This document shows positions 45,116 through 57,070 of a stretch of DNA of 64,000 bases, in pieces. Position 1 is the stretch's first letter. Each line of letters opens with the position of its first letter. The notes beneath the pieces are model-generated. The model did no database searches, was not told the origin of the DNA, and saw only the letters and a program-made list of their open reading frames with translations. Origin of the DNA: Hydrangea macrophylla (taxonomy: Eukaryota > Streptophyta > Magnoliopsida > Cornales > Hydrangeaceae); NCBI GenBank assembly GCA_033977485.1, contig CM066983.1:64714010-64778009 (forward strand). Direction: 5' to 3'. A program made the position numbers and the translations under genes.

Positions 45116-47491
45116 TGTCACACCCCGATTTTTGGAAAGCCAAATAATCAGTATAGAACTAAATCTAGACTACTATTCGACTGCCCAACTATTGGAGTGA
45201 ACACCACGAAGCCCATCCTAATAAAACTTTTTAATGGAAATAGATGTTCTTAAAAACCTGGTTAAAACATTTGTAATAAATTTCCATTTATGATTTTAAA
45301 ACAAAACCACCACATTTCCATTTAAAAAAAAAAAAACACTCATGCGGTCCCGAAAATACTCAGATATATTTGATTAAAGCTACAACTACTAAATCACTTA
45401 TATTGAAAAGCGGAAGCTGAATAAACATTTCTAAATTCTCATTAAGAATAAAAATATTTTCATTTACAATTAAAGCTTTGAAAGAATAACCTCTATTACA
45501 ACCTTTGGTCAGAGCTACTAAACGTCCCAATACCAACTACAATAATGGCCCACAATGCCAAATAAATGAAAATAGCAAATGAACAGTAAAGGTCTTCATG
45601 CCTTCAAGCAAATCCATGCAATCCAATAGTCATACCGGCCTACTCCTTAATCTGCAAAACGGCTGCGTTTCCCGAGAAACGCCCCCGCATGATAAACATC
45701 ACACGGGTCAGCATTGTATAACAACACTGGTATGAGTAAACACGCTCCAGTCTCAAGGATCACTCGTGGTCCCCTCAACTCCAACCCAACAATAATCAAT
45801 TAACATAATAATACCCAATAAATTTCCCGGAGGTTGGGAATCCGCTGGACTCCCTCCCTCTCTTGACCACAAACACATACAAAGTTGTAGGCAGAACTGT
45901 AGTTCCACACGTGAGTGAGGATAAGCGGTAGTTTCCTCGAGTCACGGCGGCAGTTTGTTCCACACACAAAGTAAAAGAAACACTTACTCTTAAATGACAT
46001 GGTGAGCCAAAGCCTGCATACAATAGTTAGTGGGCCCACCATCCTGCAACTCGAGAGTTAGCACAAATCCTTAGTATCATAATAAACAATTCTTCAATAC
46101 CAAATCATTTAATCAATTTTCTTCGCATTATACCACGGTAACCATTTCTAGTATTCAATTTCATGTTTCGCAACAATTTATCCATTTGCATTTAACGCTC
46201 TACAATCACTGTCATTTTTTCTTACCCTAGGTTCACCACTAAGGTCACCCTACTCATGGTCAACTTATTTTTTTACGAACGATTCATTATTCAATTTCCT
46301 AGGTTCACCACTTGGTCACCCTCCACGGTACACCCACACATATATCCCATGTGTGCTCGGACATACTACTAACATCCACTCTGGTGCTAGTTTGGTTGGG
46401 GTATCAACCAAACCAGGTATACACACAGAAGGCCAGTCCATATGCCTAGACGTCTAACAAATAAGCCGGGCATAAGGCTTAGGCCAGCTTGATCACGAAG
46501 CCACTGGCAAAAGGGTACACTCAACAAGTCGAGTTTCCAAAAAAAACATATCACACAACGGGGAGCGGTGAACACTAAGGAACTTGAAACCACTTTTTTT
46601 TTTTTTACCATCTACGTTAATACACACAAGTACCATTCATGAGGATTTAATCACATCATTAACCACTTCAAAAATTTTTCATTTATTACATGGATTATCA
46701 TTATCCGATTATTCACAATAAGGCCCTTGTGCCAAACTTCTATTCACGTCTCTAACGTTGTATTTCCATAATCATAATTTAATACCGCATATAGCATAAG
46801 TTATAGCATTTAAAATCGGCATTCAACAGCACTATCTAAAATTGTCCCAAACAAATCTTATATTAAACAGCCCCAAAACCAGCATGGGTTGAAATTGTTC
46901 TTCATAATAATACCGTACAAAGAAACATCTCTAACAATTTTCATAAACATAATTCAAAATTCGGAGTTAACATTTACTTCTACTGTAATATGAATTTTCT
47001 GCCCAAACGGTGCAGAATTGAGAAAAATACCATTAGACAAAAAAACGTGCAGAATTGCGTTTTACATTGACTCACGCGAACAGTTTTACCAAAAACAAAA
47101 TGTATGAATTAATACGAATTATTTTCTAAAACAGAACTGAGAGTTTTCTTCAATTTTACCCAAATCCGAATTTGTGTTAGTCTTCTTTTTTTTTTCTTCA
47201 ATTTTCTAAATAACTTATATCTGACATTTGATATATATATAAATGTATATGTATTTATCACTATAGATCCGTATTATATAAACACCCATCCATACGATTT
47301 ATTCAAACTATAATGAACACAAATCGAAAATCAATCAAACTACGAATCAACCCTACAAATCTAATTGTTTACTCACCAAATTGGGAAAAGCAAGATGATG
47401 TTGATGATGGTGAACTCCCTTCTTTTTTCTTCTCTTCTCTTTTTCTTCTCCTTCTAGGTGGCTAGAATTGCCTCTTCTCTCTTTGTCTCTT

Positions 47492-47546
<55 letters not shown>

Positions 47547-48115
47547 TGAGGCTGCTCTCTTTTTTTTTTCTAACCCTAGGATATAGTATCTATCTATATA
47601 CGTAAAATACACTCACAATACATATATTACTCACACAAATATTAATAATCCCGTTTTTCTTTTTATGGGTTAACAAAAGAGACCCATATGAGCCCATAAT
47701 GTAACACAAACCACTAAAATGGCTAGCCCAAAGGGTACTCATACCCCGGGTACTTAATTTTCATGTTAAATTCACTACTTAACTTACTAGTGGGCCCTGA
47801 AACACTACCCGACACTAAACTCGTCATTCTACAAAAATTGTAACTCAGTCAAACAATAATCTATCATACAATTTAATTAAAGCTCAAAATGTCATGTCAT
47901 AATAATAATGAAACATTGGAAATTTTAATACAAAAACAAACGAGGAAATATTACTGGTATTACTAACAAATTAAATATGGACAAATTAAATATGCTTACT
48001 AGCAATTTAATTTATGGGTTCTTCAAACTAAAAATTTTTAAACACATGTCTTACCTAGGTACACTCATATATCATTACTAATTGGGAAAAATTATTTAAA
48101 ATAATTATTTACACA
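45116..48115 (-). repeat. 5' LTR of the large non-coding element, outer 23 bp absent
   Basis: It is homologous over its length to 28497-31510, but the outer end stops at ...TTACACA where the other copy continues with 23 more bases to ...GGGTTGTTACA. The sequence CTTG follows directly and matches the base pairs before the other LTR. Confidence 0.88.
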
Positions 48116-48604
48116 CTTGAATGCTCGAGCCCTTTGACCACTCGAGTGTAGTATATCTGCTATGTTTGGTTTGCTGATCAGATTAAACCAGAATGTTCAT
48201 TACATGCATGTTTGAATCTGAGTTGGTAGTCTATGATTATGAGTTTGCATGTTAGACTATTACACGTGCACACCTATCCATTTGTTAGAATAACTATACA
48301 AGCTTATGTGCGCATACTATATGACTACCTATGTATATTTGGACTTATTCTTGGACTGCATGTTAGAATTCTGGCAGAACCAAGCCTGAGCGCTCGAGCT
48401 TCCCTGAACGCTCGAGCTAGCTACTTTTGGGTTCCTTTGTTTGTTATACTTATAAACTCTTAACACGATGATGACTTCCATTCTACATCAGTTTTGATAA
48501 TTAGAATAATATACGCTTAATAAGATCAAAACTTTCTATCACGCTCTACAGTAGCCAAAATAGGAAAACTAATTCCCTTTTGGACCCGTAGGCCGTGACA
48601 GTTG
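48116..48604. repeat. Right part of the split LTR-like sequence
   Basis: Continues the sequence broken at 28496. It holds GCTCGAGCCC (48122), CACTCGAG (48138), GAGCGCTCGAGC (48389) and GAACGCTCGAGC (48405), and ends GGCCGTGACA. Confidence 0.5.
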
Positions 48605-49324
48605 AAAGTCACCATATTGTCCATAACCACCATCTGACCATCAGTGTAATAAATCAAATGACACATTAGAATATCTAAGTTCAACATATATATAAATAGA
48701 GTTTAATACTAACCTATTACAATCCTTAAGTATTTGCGGAAACATAAATAAAGTATTACGGCAATGTATGCCGATTACAAACTTTAACTATTATAGAAGT
48801 CTCTAGATATAAACATAGAGTAACTATGGCTAAGCTTTAAGTCTTCAGCTTGCGTAGTAGTCGTCTTTAGCATAACCTCCATCATAGTAGGCTTCCTCCT
48901 CATAGCCTCTCGCCATGTACTCTTCCCCTATGTTCACCCTAACCAGCTGGACATAGAATATACAACGGCATAAACACTGTCAGCTTACGAAAGCCAAGTT
49001 AATGTAAATACTCACCAAGTATCAACAAATATATAGTATATAAAATAGCATCATTAAAGAATCATCTCACCCCTTCACATTCATGTATACACCAACTCAA
49101 TATATAACAATGGACATCGTCCCAAGCAATCCCAAAAATAACATGGACTCTTGGGTCCACATTTTGCACGTAGCATCACATCCCACGTTACTCAACTCAT
49201 GTCTTGAACAATCTATTTTCCACTTGGCAGATAGCCCAATTTATTACAACTTATCAGACCTAACACGAAGTCCTAATTCATTTATACATAAGTTTGACAC
49301 GTAGTCCTAGCTTTCTGGCTGAAA

Positions 49325-49575
49325 TGCCTCGGTCCATTCTGGCCAATACGCCCTGACACATTTTGGCCAACACGCCCCGATACATACTAGCCAACACGCC
49401 CTGAAATATTCTAGCCAACACACCCTGATACATTCTGGCCAACACGCCTGCTATATTCTGGCCAACACGTCCGGTACACCCTAGCCAACACACCCTGATA
49501 CATTCTTGCCACCACACCCAATATACATTGGCCAACACGCCTTGATATATACTGGCCAGCATGCCCTTTTTGATC
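49325..49575. repeat. Degenerate 30-bp tandem array (about 8 units)
   Basis: Words of the form ATTCTGGCCAACACGCCCTG recur about every 30 bp from 49335 to 49570 with substitutions and few indels. On minus the array stays open and would encode a repeating GVLARMYQ-type peptide. I see no sign that it is a gene. Confidence 0.8.
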
Positions 49576-50033
49576 AGAATTGACATGTAGTCCCCTATCA
49601 CATAATCTCTCAAACCCGACACGCAGTCCAACTGCATCATATGTAAGGTCGGACATGCTGTCCTAGCTTTCTAACCAACCCTTCCTTGAAACTTACCTGA
49701 TTTACAATCGACCACACCCGACTATCCCAGCTCATTAGGATCCCACACCCGACATCATACGATCATCTCGATTGCATCCATGCATACGACCATAAATAGT
49801 ATTGACCTCTGTGGTCGGTAGGCCCACTACTATGAACGTTGACTTCTCAATCTGGTTAACAACATTATATCATCATTATACAAATGGTTCCACTATTTAA
49901 TGCATTAAGCCCATTATTAAATGTGTGCATTATTCCAATATATCCTCTAACAATCAATGCATGATATACAACAACTTAACACTTCATCATGTGCAAATAA
50001 CCAGAACATTTAGCATTATCTCCTATTCAATCA

Positions 50034-50175
50034 ATTGGCATTCATTCTAATCGATTTAGATTTATTCAATCGATTAAAATTAAGTTTAATCGATTGGATC
50101 AATTTTTATTGATTGGTCCTTGTTCAATCAATTGATTCATTTTCAATCGATTGAAACCATGTTCAATCAATTGAC
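50034..50175. repeat. CAATCGATTG palindrome cluster
   Basis: About eight copies of TCAATCGATTGA or variants (TCAATTGA) at roughly 15-30 bp spacing. One more copy (TTCAATCGATTGG) is at 50735-50747 in the same LTR. Confidence 0.85.
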
Positions 50176-50342
50176 AAACCATCTTCTTCTCAAGACTAAA
50201 CTGGATACTCTGCACATATTCAGGGTTTGTTCTTTCTTGTTAAAACACATATATATCAACATATCTACGCTACCAAGTGAGTTTAGACACTCACTGGTTT
50301 GTTTAGTGAAGCAGGTGGCTCGAGGTGGTGCTTGGGTTTACG

Positions 50343-50372
50343 GTGAGCTCTCTCTCTCTCTCTCTCTCTCTC
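50343..50372 (+). repeat. (CT)n microsatellite, followed by (GT)n at 50460-50480
   Basis: About 14 CT units, and about 10 GT units a little further on. Confidence 0.9.
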
Positions 50373-50858
50373 CTTTTTCTTGCTTCTAGTCTCCCTCTCT
50401 ATCTCTGTCTCCTTCTTCTACTCCTTCTTCTCTCTTCTGGCCGAGAGATAGAGAGAGAATGTGTGTGTGTGTGTGTGTGTCTTTGTGTATATATATCTGG
50501 GTGTATATGTATATATATATAACTCGAATGTGTACATATATTTATATCATAAATATCTCCACTCTCTCTCAAACTCTCTCAGTCTAAACCCCACCTTCCA
50601 TACATACACAAACATGAAATACATAAACATATAGGCAAAGGGAAGGAAAGGGAAGGGAAGAATAGGTGGCAGCTCCATGCGTGGATTTGGGATATCAAGT
50701 TCAATCAAATGGATGGGAAATCTTGTCATTTGATTGGGTGAGGTTCAATCGATTGGAAAGGGCATTAAAGGAAAGGTAAGTGAAACCATACAGAATCTTA
50801 TTTACATCAAATGGAGTATAAAAGTACAACAAAGATAGAGGTATAACATCATCCCTCT

Positions 50859-52440
50859 TTAAGTAAAGATTTTGTCCTCAAAATTCGAACTAAGCTTCGC
50901 TAAACAACTTGGGATACTTCTCACGCATCTCTCAGACTCTAATTCCCAAGAAGCTTTTCCTTCACTGTGAAACTTCCACTGGATCTTCACTAACAGAATT
51001 TCCTTATTCCTCAGCTTCTTAACTCCACAATCTAGAATTAACAATGTTCCTTCATGGAATGACACATTATCATTTATCTTGATGTCTTCAAAGTTGATTT
51101 CATGACTCAGAATGTGAGCATACTTCCTCAGCATGCTAATGTGAACTACATTGTGCACTCCCTACATCTTAGGCGGCAACATGAGTTTGTAGGCAACCTT
51201 TCCTACATGCTCAAGGATTTCAAATGGTCTAATGAAAGGAGGTGCTAACTTTTCTCTCGTCTATCCAAATCTCACAATTCCTCACTGTTCGCATCCTTTC
51301 TTTTTTGCTTTGGGTATTTTCATTAGTTTCTCCAACTAATTCTGGTCCAAGTAGTTGATTATCTCCAACCCACACCCGACACAAATGTGATCGGCACGGT
51401 TGTCTATATAATGCCTCAAAGGGTGCCATCCTTATACTTGAGTGGTGACTGTTTTTATAGGCGAACTCGAACATTGGTAGATAAGTCTCCCATGAGCTCT
51501 CAAAATCAATAACACATGCCCGTAGCATGTCCTCCATCACCTATTAACCTATTCGGTTTGTCCATTGGTCTGTAGGTGAAAGGCGGTGCTCAAGTTTAAT
51601 GAAGTCCCCAAAGTCTGTTGTAGGCTTTTCTAGAAATTCTATTGTAATTCATGAGTCACGGTTTGATACAATACAGACTGGTACACTATGCAGTCGAATG
51701 ACTTATTGTATACACATACGGCTCAAACGCTCGACTTGATATAACATACTATAAGCTATGAAATACGTTAATTTGGTTAGTCAATCCATAACTATCCAAA
51801 TAGCATCGTGGTTTTGCTGAGACCTTGGCAGACTTACCACAAAATCCATGGTTATATGTTCGTACTTCCATTCAGGAACTGGAAAAGATTGTAGAAGTTC
51901 GGGCAATTTATGATGTTTTGCCTTTACTTGCTTACTCGTAAGACATTATTCCACATGCGCAGTAACTTCTTATTTCATTCCTTCTCACTAGAAGTTCTTT
52001 TTCAAATCTTTGTACATCTTTGTACTTCCTGGGTGGATAATCATTCATGACTTGCACGCTTCATCTAATATGTCCTTCCTGAGGTTATCTTCATTAGGCA
52101 CACAGAGTTTGCATGTACATCTGAGTGCTGCATCTGTACCAATACTCCAATTATCTGATTCTTTCACTGTGGCACTTGCGAAACATTGCTAAAGTCCTTC
52201 ATTCCTCTTTTGAATTTGGACTCATCGATAAATACGACTAAGAGCGTGCCTTCCAATCATACTCATAGGTTCTTTTGCCAACAACTTGGCAAAGAGTTCA
52301 CTCATTGGAAGCTTGGATCGAGCTTTGAATGCTTTTGTTAGGTGTAGATAATGATTTTTTTCAGCAACCACTTGATCAAACTGGATGGGGTCGTGCATTA
52401 TGCCCTTCTGTATTTTCATTTGGCTCTTCATGCGGTGGCA
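50859..52440 (-). pseudogene. Ty3/gypsy chromovirus-like integrase and chromodomain-like end
   Basis: Reading minus: near 52060-51930 a degenerate IHPGSTKMYKDLKK zinc-region end. Near 51890-51720 an integrase core start (WKYEHITMDFVVSLPRS). From 51540 the C-terminal part MLRACVIDFESSWETYLPMFEFAYKNS...APFEALYRQPCRS. From 51158 VVHISMLRKY, then KKLRNKEILLVKIQWKFHS and SWELESE, which looks like the C-terminal chromodomain-like module of Tekay-type elements. Frame changes and stops separate these. RT and gag are missing: homology ends at about 52440. The LTR at 48605-50848 follows directly. Confidence 0.8.
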
Positions 52441-52847
52441 GTGTTTGTTTCACTTATTGTCCTAATAATCCGGATTAGATCTCTTGTTCAATGAATCCTT
52501 TTGCCTTGAAAAATAAAAATAAAAAACAATCATTAATTAATCTAGCATTGCCTCTCCATAGGAAGCCATTCTTAATTAAATTCGTTACAACCATGCATTT
52601 GGCTATTATTTGAAGGTGGGAACCAAAAAATGGTAATAGATTAACAAAAGGAATACACTTCCATACATTTACTTAGGTCATGTTGGTGTTGTTCCCACTC
52701 ATAGAAGTGGATCCCAGTGTTTAAAAATTATTTTTTAAAAAATTATTTTTTGAGTTGTGGAGCCCTTTTTGTGAGAGAGAACAACACAAACAAAATCTAA
52801 GATAATTTATGGAAGTGTTGTCCTTAACAAAAAAAATGGAGGTGGAA
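52441..52847. other. Unassigned AT-rich stretch
   Basis: No motif is recognised. It marks the join between the truncated chromovirus-like element and a LINE fragment. Confidence 0.4.
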
Positions 52848-53520
52848 CTATAATTCGAGGGGATCCAAATCATCCAAGTTTCGAAAAGGACATGTGGAAA
52901 GAAATATTGTTGTTTTATTTTTTTTGGGTACAAGGGAGGAAACAAAAACAAAAGAAAAGAACCTAACAAATAAAACTAGTCCCACTAGTATCCACAAGAA
53001 GAAGCTGGACAAGATCACTGGGAGGGGATTGAAGAGAGACAAAAGACCAAATTTGGGCAACCCCTAAGTTTGCCAAAAAGTCGGCGCACGTATTTCCTTT
53101 GTGAACGTGTGAGAAACTCGCCATTTCCTATTTGAAGCAACAATTTACAGTCCCAATGAGAGCTGCTAACGAATGATCCCTTTGATCGGAAGACCCAATG
53201 AGCTTCACAGCAAGTTCCGAGTCGGTCTCAAGGACGAAGTTTGTCCAATTCTTATCAAGCATGAGCTTCAAACCATGCCAAATGCTCAGCCTCCATGCTA
53301 TTACAAAAAGGAATAAATCCCATATATCCAATTTTCCAGATTTCTTGGTCATCACAAACGAGACCACCAATCCCTCCTTGGCCTGGGTTATCCATAGCAC
53401 AGCCATCCATATTGATTTTCCATTTGACTAAAGGAGTAAAGGACCACTTACTAAGCTTAGGAATCGAAGGCTGAGGGATTTCCCTAGGCCTATTAGCCTA
53501 GGCAATCTCCTTAGCCAAGT
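52848..53520 (-). pseudogene. L1-type LINE C-terminal RNase H fragment
   Basis: On minus, 53406-53128 reads AKEGLVVSFVMTKKSGKLDI, AWRLSIWHGLKLMLDKN, FVLETDSELAVKLI and SLAALIGTV. This is the RNase H-like (RVT_3) domain at the end of plant L1-type LINE ORF2, with the ETDS catalytic box. After an in-frame TAG (53125) it goes on HVHKGNTCADFLANLGV, the usual next motif, with a C-terminal tail to about 52900. The rest of the LINE is missing. It could instead be a cellular RNase H-like pseudogene, but the tail pattern favours a LINE. Confidence 0.7.
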
Positions 53521-53577
53521 TATAAATATTATAGATAATAGTATGAGTAAAGATATATATCTTTAGGAGATCTCTAC

Positions 53578-53607
53578 CATGCGGACTGGTGGTTTTGTCC
53601 GCATGGT
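53578..53607. repeat. Perfect 10-bp stem hairpin
   Basis: CCATGCGGAC and GTCCGCATGG separated by 10 nt. No terminator or MITE context could be confirmed. Confidence 0.7.
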
Positions 53608-55511
53608 GCAGACACTTTTTAACCATTGAATTGATGGTCTTTTTAATTTGGGCTCTTTATTCAAAACCAGTAGTTTTGTGTTAAAACCACTAAATCTTAC
53701 CTACCCAACCGGTCACATGTTACCACACACATCCCACCCAAATCTCTTTCTCTCTCTCTCTCTCTCATTCTCTTTCTAACCAAGGAAGAAGAGCTCTCTA
53801 TCTTCTTTAACCAAGAGAGTGAGCGACCACATCCACCACCATCCCGCCACCATCCGACCAACATTCGACCACTCTCAACCCAAACCCACTCTCTCTCTCT
53901 CTAACACCGAAGACTACCACCCACCATCACTACTGCCACCACGTGACAAGGTATTCTTTCTCTAATTTTCTTTTTCCAGAAAACCCTAATTTTTTGCAAG
54001 TCCCCTGAAGAAGCAGAGCTCTCTATCACTAATTTTTTGAGAGAAAATTGCTTTTAGTTTGTATTTATGCAGTTGTTTCTAATTGTTCAAATCTCCTAAA
54101 GAATGTTGTTCCTTTTGGCACCCTTATTGTTCTATGTAACATTGTAGTTGTTGGAACCGTGTTCCTCTTCTTTCTTTCATTTTATTAAATGTTTGGATTG
54201 TTTTGGGTTTCTCCCAACATTTTCTTCCATTCTCTTCATATGTGCATTCTGCTAGCAGTGGTTCAGGAAACGTTTTGTTTGTTGCAATTCAACCCAATAA
54301 TTGAAGTTTCCGTCAGTTATTGTGATGTGTTGCGCAGCTTGTGGATAGTGAATTTCATGATAGCAACAACTTATTAATTGCCAACATTTGAATTTTGGAA
54401 TACTCTAAGTAGTGTCTAGCAGCTATAAAAGAAATGTTAATCAATTAGAATGAACTGGTATTTAGGCTCTTAGTTACTTAGTTGTGTGATTGGCATCCAC
54501 TGGTAGAAAGTTAAAGTTAAAGGAAAGTTAAAGTTAAATACTTGTGATTGAAATTCTATACCTTTATTGTGCCATTGATAAGAAATTCTGCACTCTTATT
54601 GTTCCATGATTAACATGAAAATTTTGTTCTATGGTTAAGAAATATTGTACAATTCATGTCCAGTGATAAGAAATTATGCTCCCTTTTTATTCCATCATAA
54701 AGAAATTTGGTATTCAAAATTTGGCCCCCTAGTAATAAGTTTTGTACCCTTATTGTTCCATGATTAAGAAATGTTGTACCCATCTTGTTCCATGATTAAG
54801 AAATTTTGTTCCCTTATTATTCCATTGAAAATAAATTCTGCACTCTTTATTGTGCCATGATTAACATGGAATTCTTGTTACATGGTTAAGAAATATTGTA
54901 CCCTTTTTATTCGAGTGATAACAAATTATATTCCCATTTTGTTTCAGTGATAATAAATTTTGTACCCTTATTGTTCCATGATTAAGAAATTATGAACTTT
55001 AGGATAATCAGTTGCTTGGAGGATTTGATTCGTTTCAAGTAGCTGTTGAAACCTACTGGAATATGAGGTATTCACCCAATTTCAATAATAACACCATTGT
55101 TGAATGAAATTGGACCACTCTATAAATATATGAAGAAGCAGAGGGCAAAAATGGGAAAGGATGCTCAAGTGGTTGAAAAACCAAAGAAGCCTTTTATCAG
55201 TGTACTTGCTCTTTTAGTAAGTAAAATTCATTGTGTACCCATATGTCTTCTAATTAGAGATGATGGACAACATTTCTATTGTTATGAATACTATGACTAT
55301 TAACTTGCTTTGGGTAGCATTTCTGATTAGTTCCGTTAAGGTATGCTTTGTTTAACTTTAAATATGTTTTTTAAAGTTGTAGTCGTATAGTGAACAACTA
55401 TTTAAGTATGCATGTAATATAGACTATGTTTGATGAACAATTATGGTACCACTATATTCACTCAGTTTTTGTACCCTTCGTGTTCCCTGATTAATATATT
55501 ATGTAGCCTTG
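53608..55511. other. Unassigned region with promoter-like CT-rich stretch and minisatellite
   Basis: 53740-53950 is CT- and CCA-rich, like a plant 5' untranslated leader, and CACGTGACAAGGTATTC at 53939 could be a splice donor. I find no convincing following exon. A short ORF at 55097-55303 (KKQRAKMGKDAQVVEKPKK) is not recognised. The Athila-like LTR starts at 55512. Confidence 0.4.
54541..54995 (+). repeat. Degenerate minisatellite, about 38-bp unit
   Basis: TTGTACCCTTATTGTTCCAT followed by GATTAAGAAA recurs about eleven times with many changes. A stray unit lies near 55470. Confidence 0.75.
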
Positions 55512-57047
55512 TGATCGGCGACGAATAGTTGCCATTTATAGTCCTAAAAATACGCTTTGTTAGCCCATTTCATGTAATTATTAAGTGATTTTTAATAGGT
55601 ATTATATATTTTGTAGATTTTGGAGCTTTAATATGAAAATGCACAAAAATCCAATGATTAGTGGCTTTGGAAGTCATTCTGGGCTCAAAAGATGGTTCCG
55701 GTGAAGGAAGAATGCAGTAACAGCCTCGGAAAATTGCATTTTTGACAAATAATACTTCAGATTTGAGAAATTTCTCCAGAGATATAAAATGTAGATCTTC
55801 GAGTTACGGACGCGTGGCCGCAAACGGTGAGTCAATCCGAGGTCCGAGTCAAAAGTTATCGTAATTCTACGAAAGTGGTGCAGAGCAGCGAAAAATCTGA
55901 GAAAATTCTGGAAAAAGCCCAGGTCGCTGGAGCGACCCGCGCGCGCGACCCGCTCGCGCGACCCGCACGAGCGACCCTTTGAAAAAGTCAAAGTTGTGTA
56001 TTTTGAAGCCCTGAAGAGCCCTGTGCGATCCGAATTGGTTAAATACGTCCAAAAACGTAAAAACAGCAGTTTTAGCGCGATTTGACTTAAAAAAGCTTCC
56101 TAAATCCTTCCAAACTCTATACAAATCCTATTCTAAATCAAATTTATATATACAAATCATTACACACCATTATACACATGAATATACAGTCATATTATAC
56201 ATTAATTTCAGCCATTGAAGGGAGGAAAGCAAGGAGAAGAAGAAGAAGACCAAGGATTCACATGGCCTCCTCCATCAACCTCTTGCTGTTCATCAATTCT
56301 ATGGCCAACTAAACTCAAGATCTAGGGTTTCAATGAAACCCTAGCCAAGTAATAGGGTTTTATTTATGTTTTTATTTTAGTTTTATTATGTATGGATGAC
56401 AGTCACATGTTTAGAGGATTTTTATAAATAAATCGTACTTCTAGTGATTAAATCATTGCTTTCAGAATTTATTCTTGTCTTAGATCTATTTTGACTGTAA
56501 TGTGCTCAACGATCTATTCTTGCTGTGCTTGTTTAGATTGTTTACATGTGATGGTGCTTTATTGATTCGTGCTATCAAGTATCCGAATAGTCCATGCCTA
56601 GATTAGACGGATTAGATCACAACCCTAGTTTAGTGTGGGATAATTCGTGCTAACCGAAGATGGATTATGTTGGTGCTTGAACCATGATTATTTTCTTGAC
56701 GGAGGAATTGGGCTTGTAGCTACAATTCCCCATATTCATCCAACGTAATAAGCTAGAGTAATTCATAAATACCCTTATTATGAAGCTAGTGGTGGATTCG
56801 CAATCCTAGGTTCCTTAAACATATTTATAAAAACAATTTTAAATCGCTTTCGTAATTTAGATTTATTTTCATTGTTATTAGTTTAATTAAAATTCAAATC
56901 AAAATCTCGTTTTCATAATTAATTAGATCTAGGTTTTAAAATTAAGAGTCGTAGTAATTCAATCTCTGTGGGTTCGACCTTTACTTCCACACTGCAAATC
57001 TTTAGAAAAGTAAAGTATACTTTTACATCTTGATATTGACAACATCA
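55512..57047 (+). repeat. 5' LTR of the Athila-like element
   Basis: TGATCGGCGACGAATAG ... TTGACAACATCA, about 1536 bp; the start could be two bases earlier (TGTGATCGG). A GC-rich segment of CGCGCG palindromes lies at 55923-55977. No ORF of note. Confidence 0.9.
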
Positions 57048-57052
57048 ATTTT

Positions 57053-57070
57053 TGGCGCCGTTGCCGGGGA
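57053..57070 (+). other. tRNA-Asp-type primer binding site
   Basis: TGGCGCCGTTGCCGGGGA is the typical Athila primer site, complementary to a plant tRNA-Asp 3' end, five bases after the LTR. Confidence 0.9.

Larger units (their letters stand above)
28497..48115 (-). mobile_element. Large non-coding Ty3/gypsy-like element (LARD type), split by a nested element
   Basis: Two LTRs of about 3 kb (28497-31510 and 45116-48115) enclose about 1.1 kb of own internal sequence (31511-32408 and 44885-45115) without gag or pol. Polarity is minus: next to the right LTR a tRNA-Met-type primer site reads TGGTATCAGAGCC (45112-45100). Next to the left LTR a purine tract (CTTTAAGGAGAGTAGAA) precedes TGTAACAACCC. 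The termini are of the kind seen in chromovirus-like gypsy elements. The flanks share CTTG (28493-28496, 48116-48119). With no coding capacity it would need proteins from a partner. The young element 32409-44884 sits in its internal region. Confidence 0.85.
48605..50848 (-). repeat. 3' LTR of a chromovirus-like element (left boundary approximate)
   Basis: On minus the LTR starts TGTTATACCTCTATCTTTG at 50848, preceded by a purine tract (CTTAAAGAGGGATGA). It contains a 30-bp tandem array, a CAATCGATTG palindrome cluster and CT/GT microsatellites. The end near 48600 merges with the neighbouring LTR-like sequence, and I cannot fix it to the base. Confidence 0.65.

Noticed and set aside
27720..48604. 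Target duplication CAACT around the split LTR-like sequence
   Set aside because: The right flank reads GTTGA, an inverse and not a direct match.
49278..49656. A repeat protein gene
   Set aside because: The open frame follows from a 30-bp tandem array in an LTR, with no start context or conserved domain.
53740..53990. Promoter and first exon of a cellular gene
   Set aside because: The leader-like composition is suggestive, but no following exon with a recognisable protein could be found.
55674..56124. Minus-strand ORFs repeated at 62892-63342 as a duplicated gene
   Set aside because: They are the same stretch of the two Athila-like LTRs read on the wrong strand.
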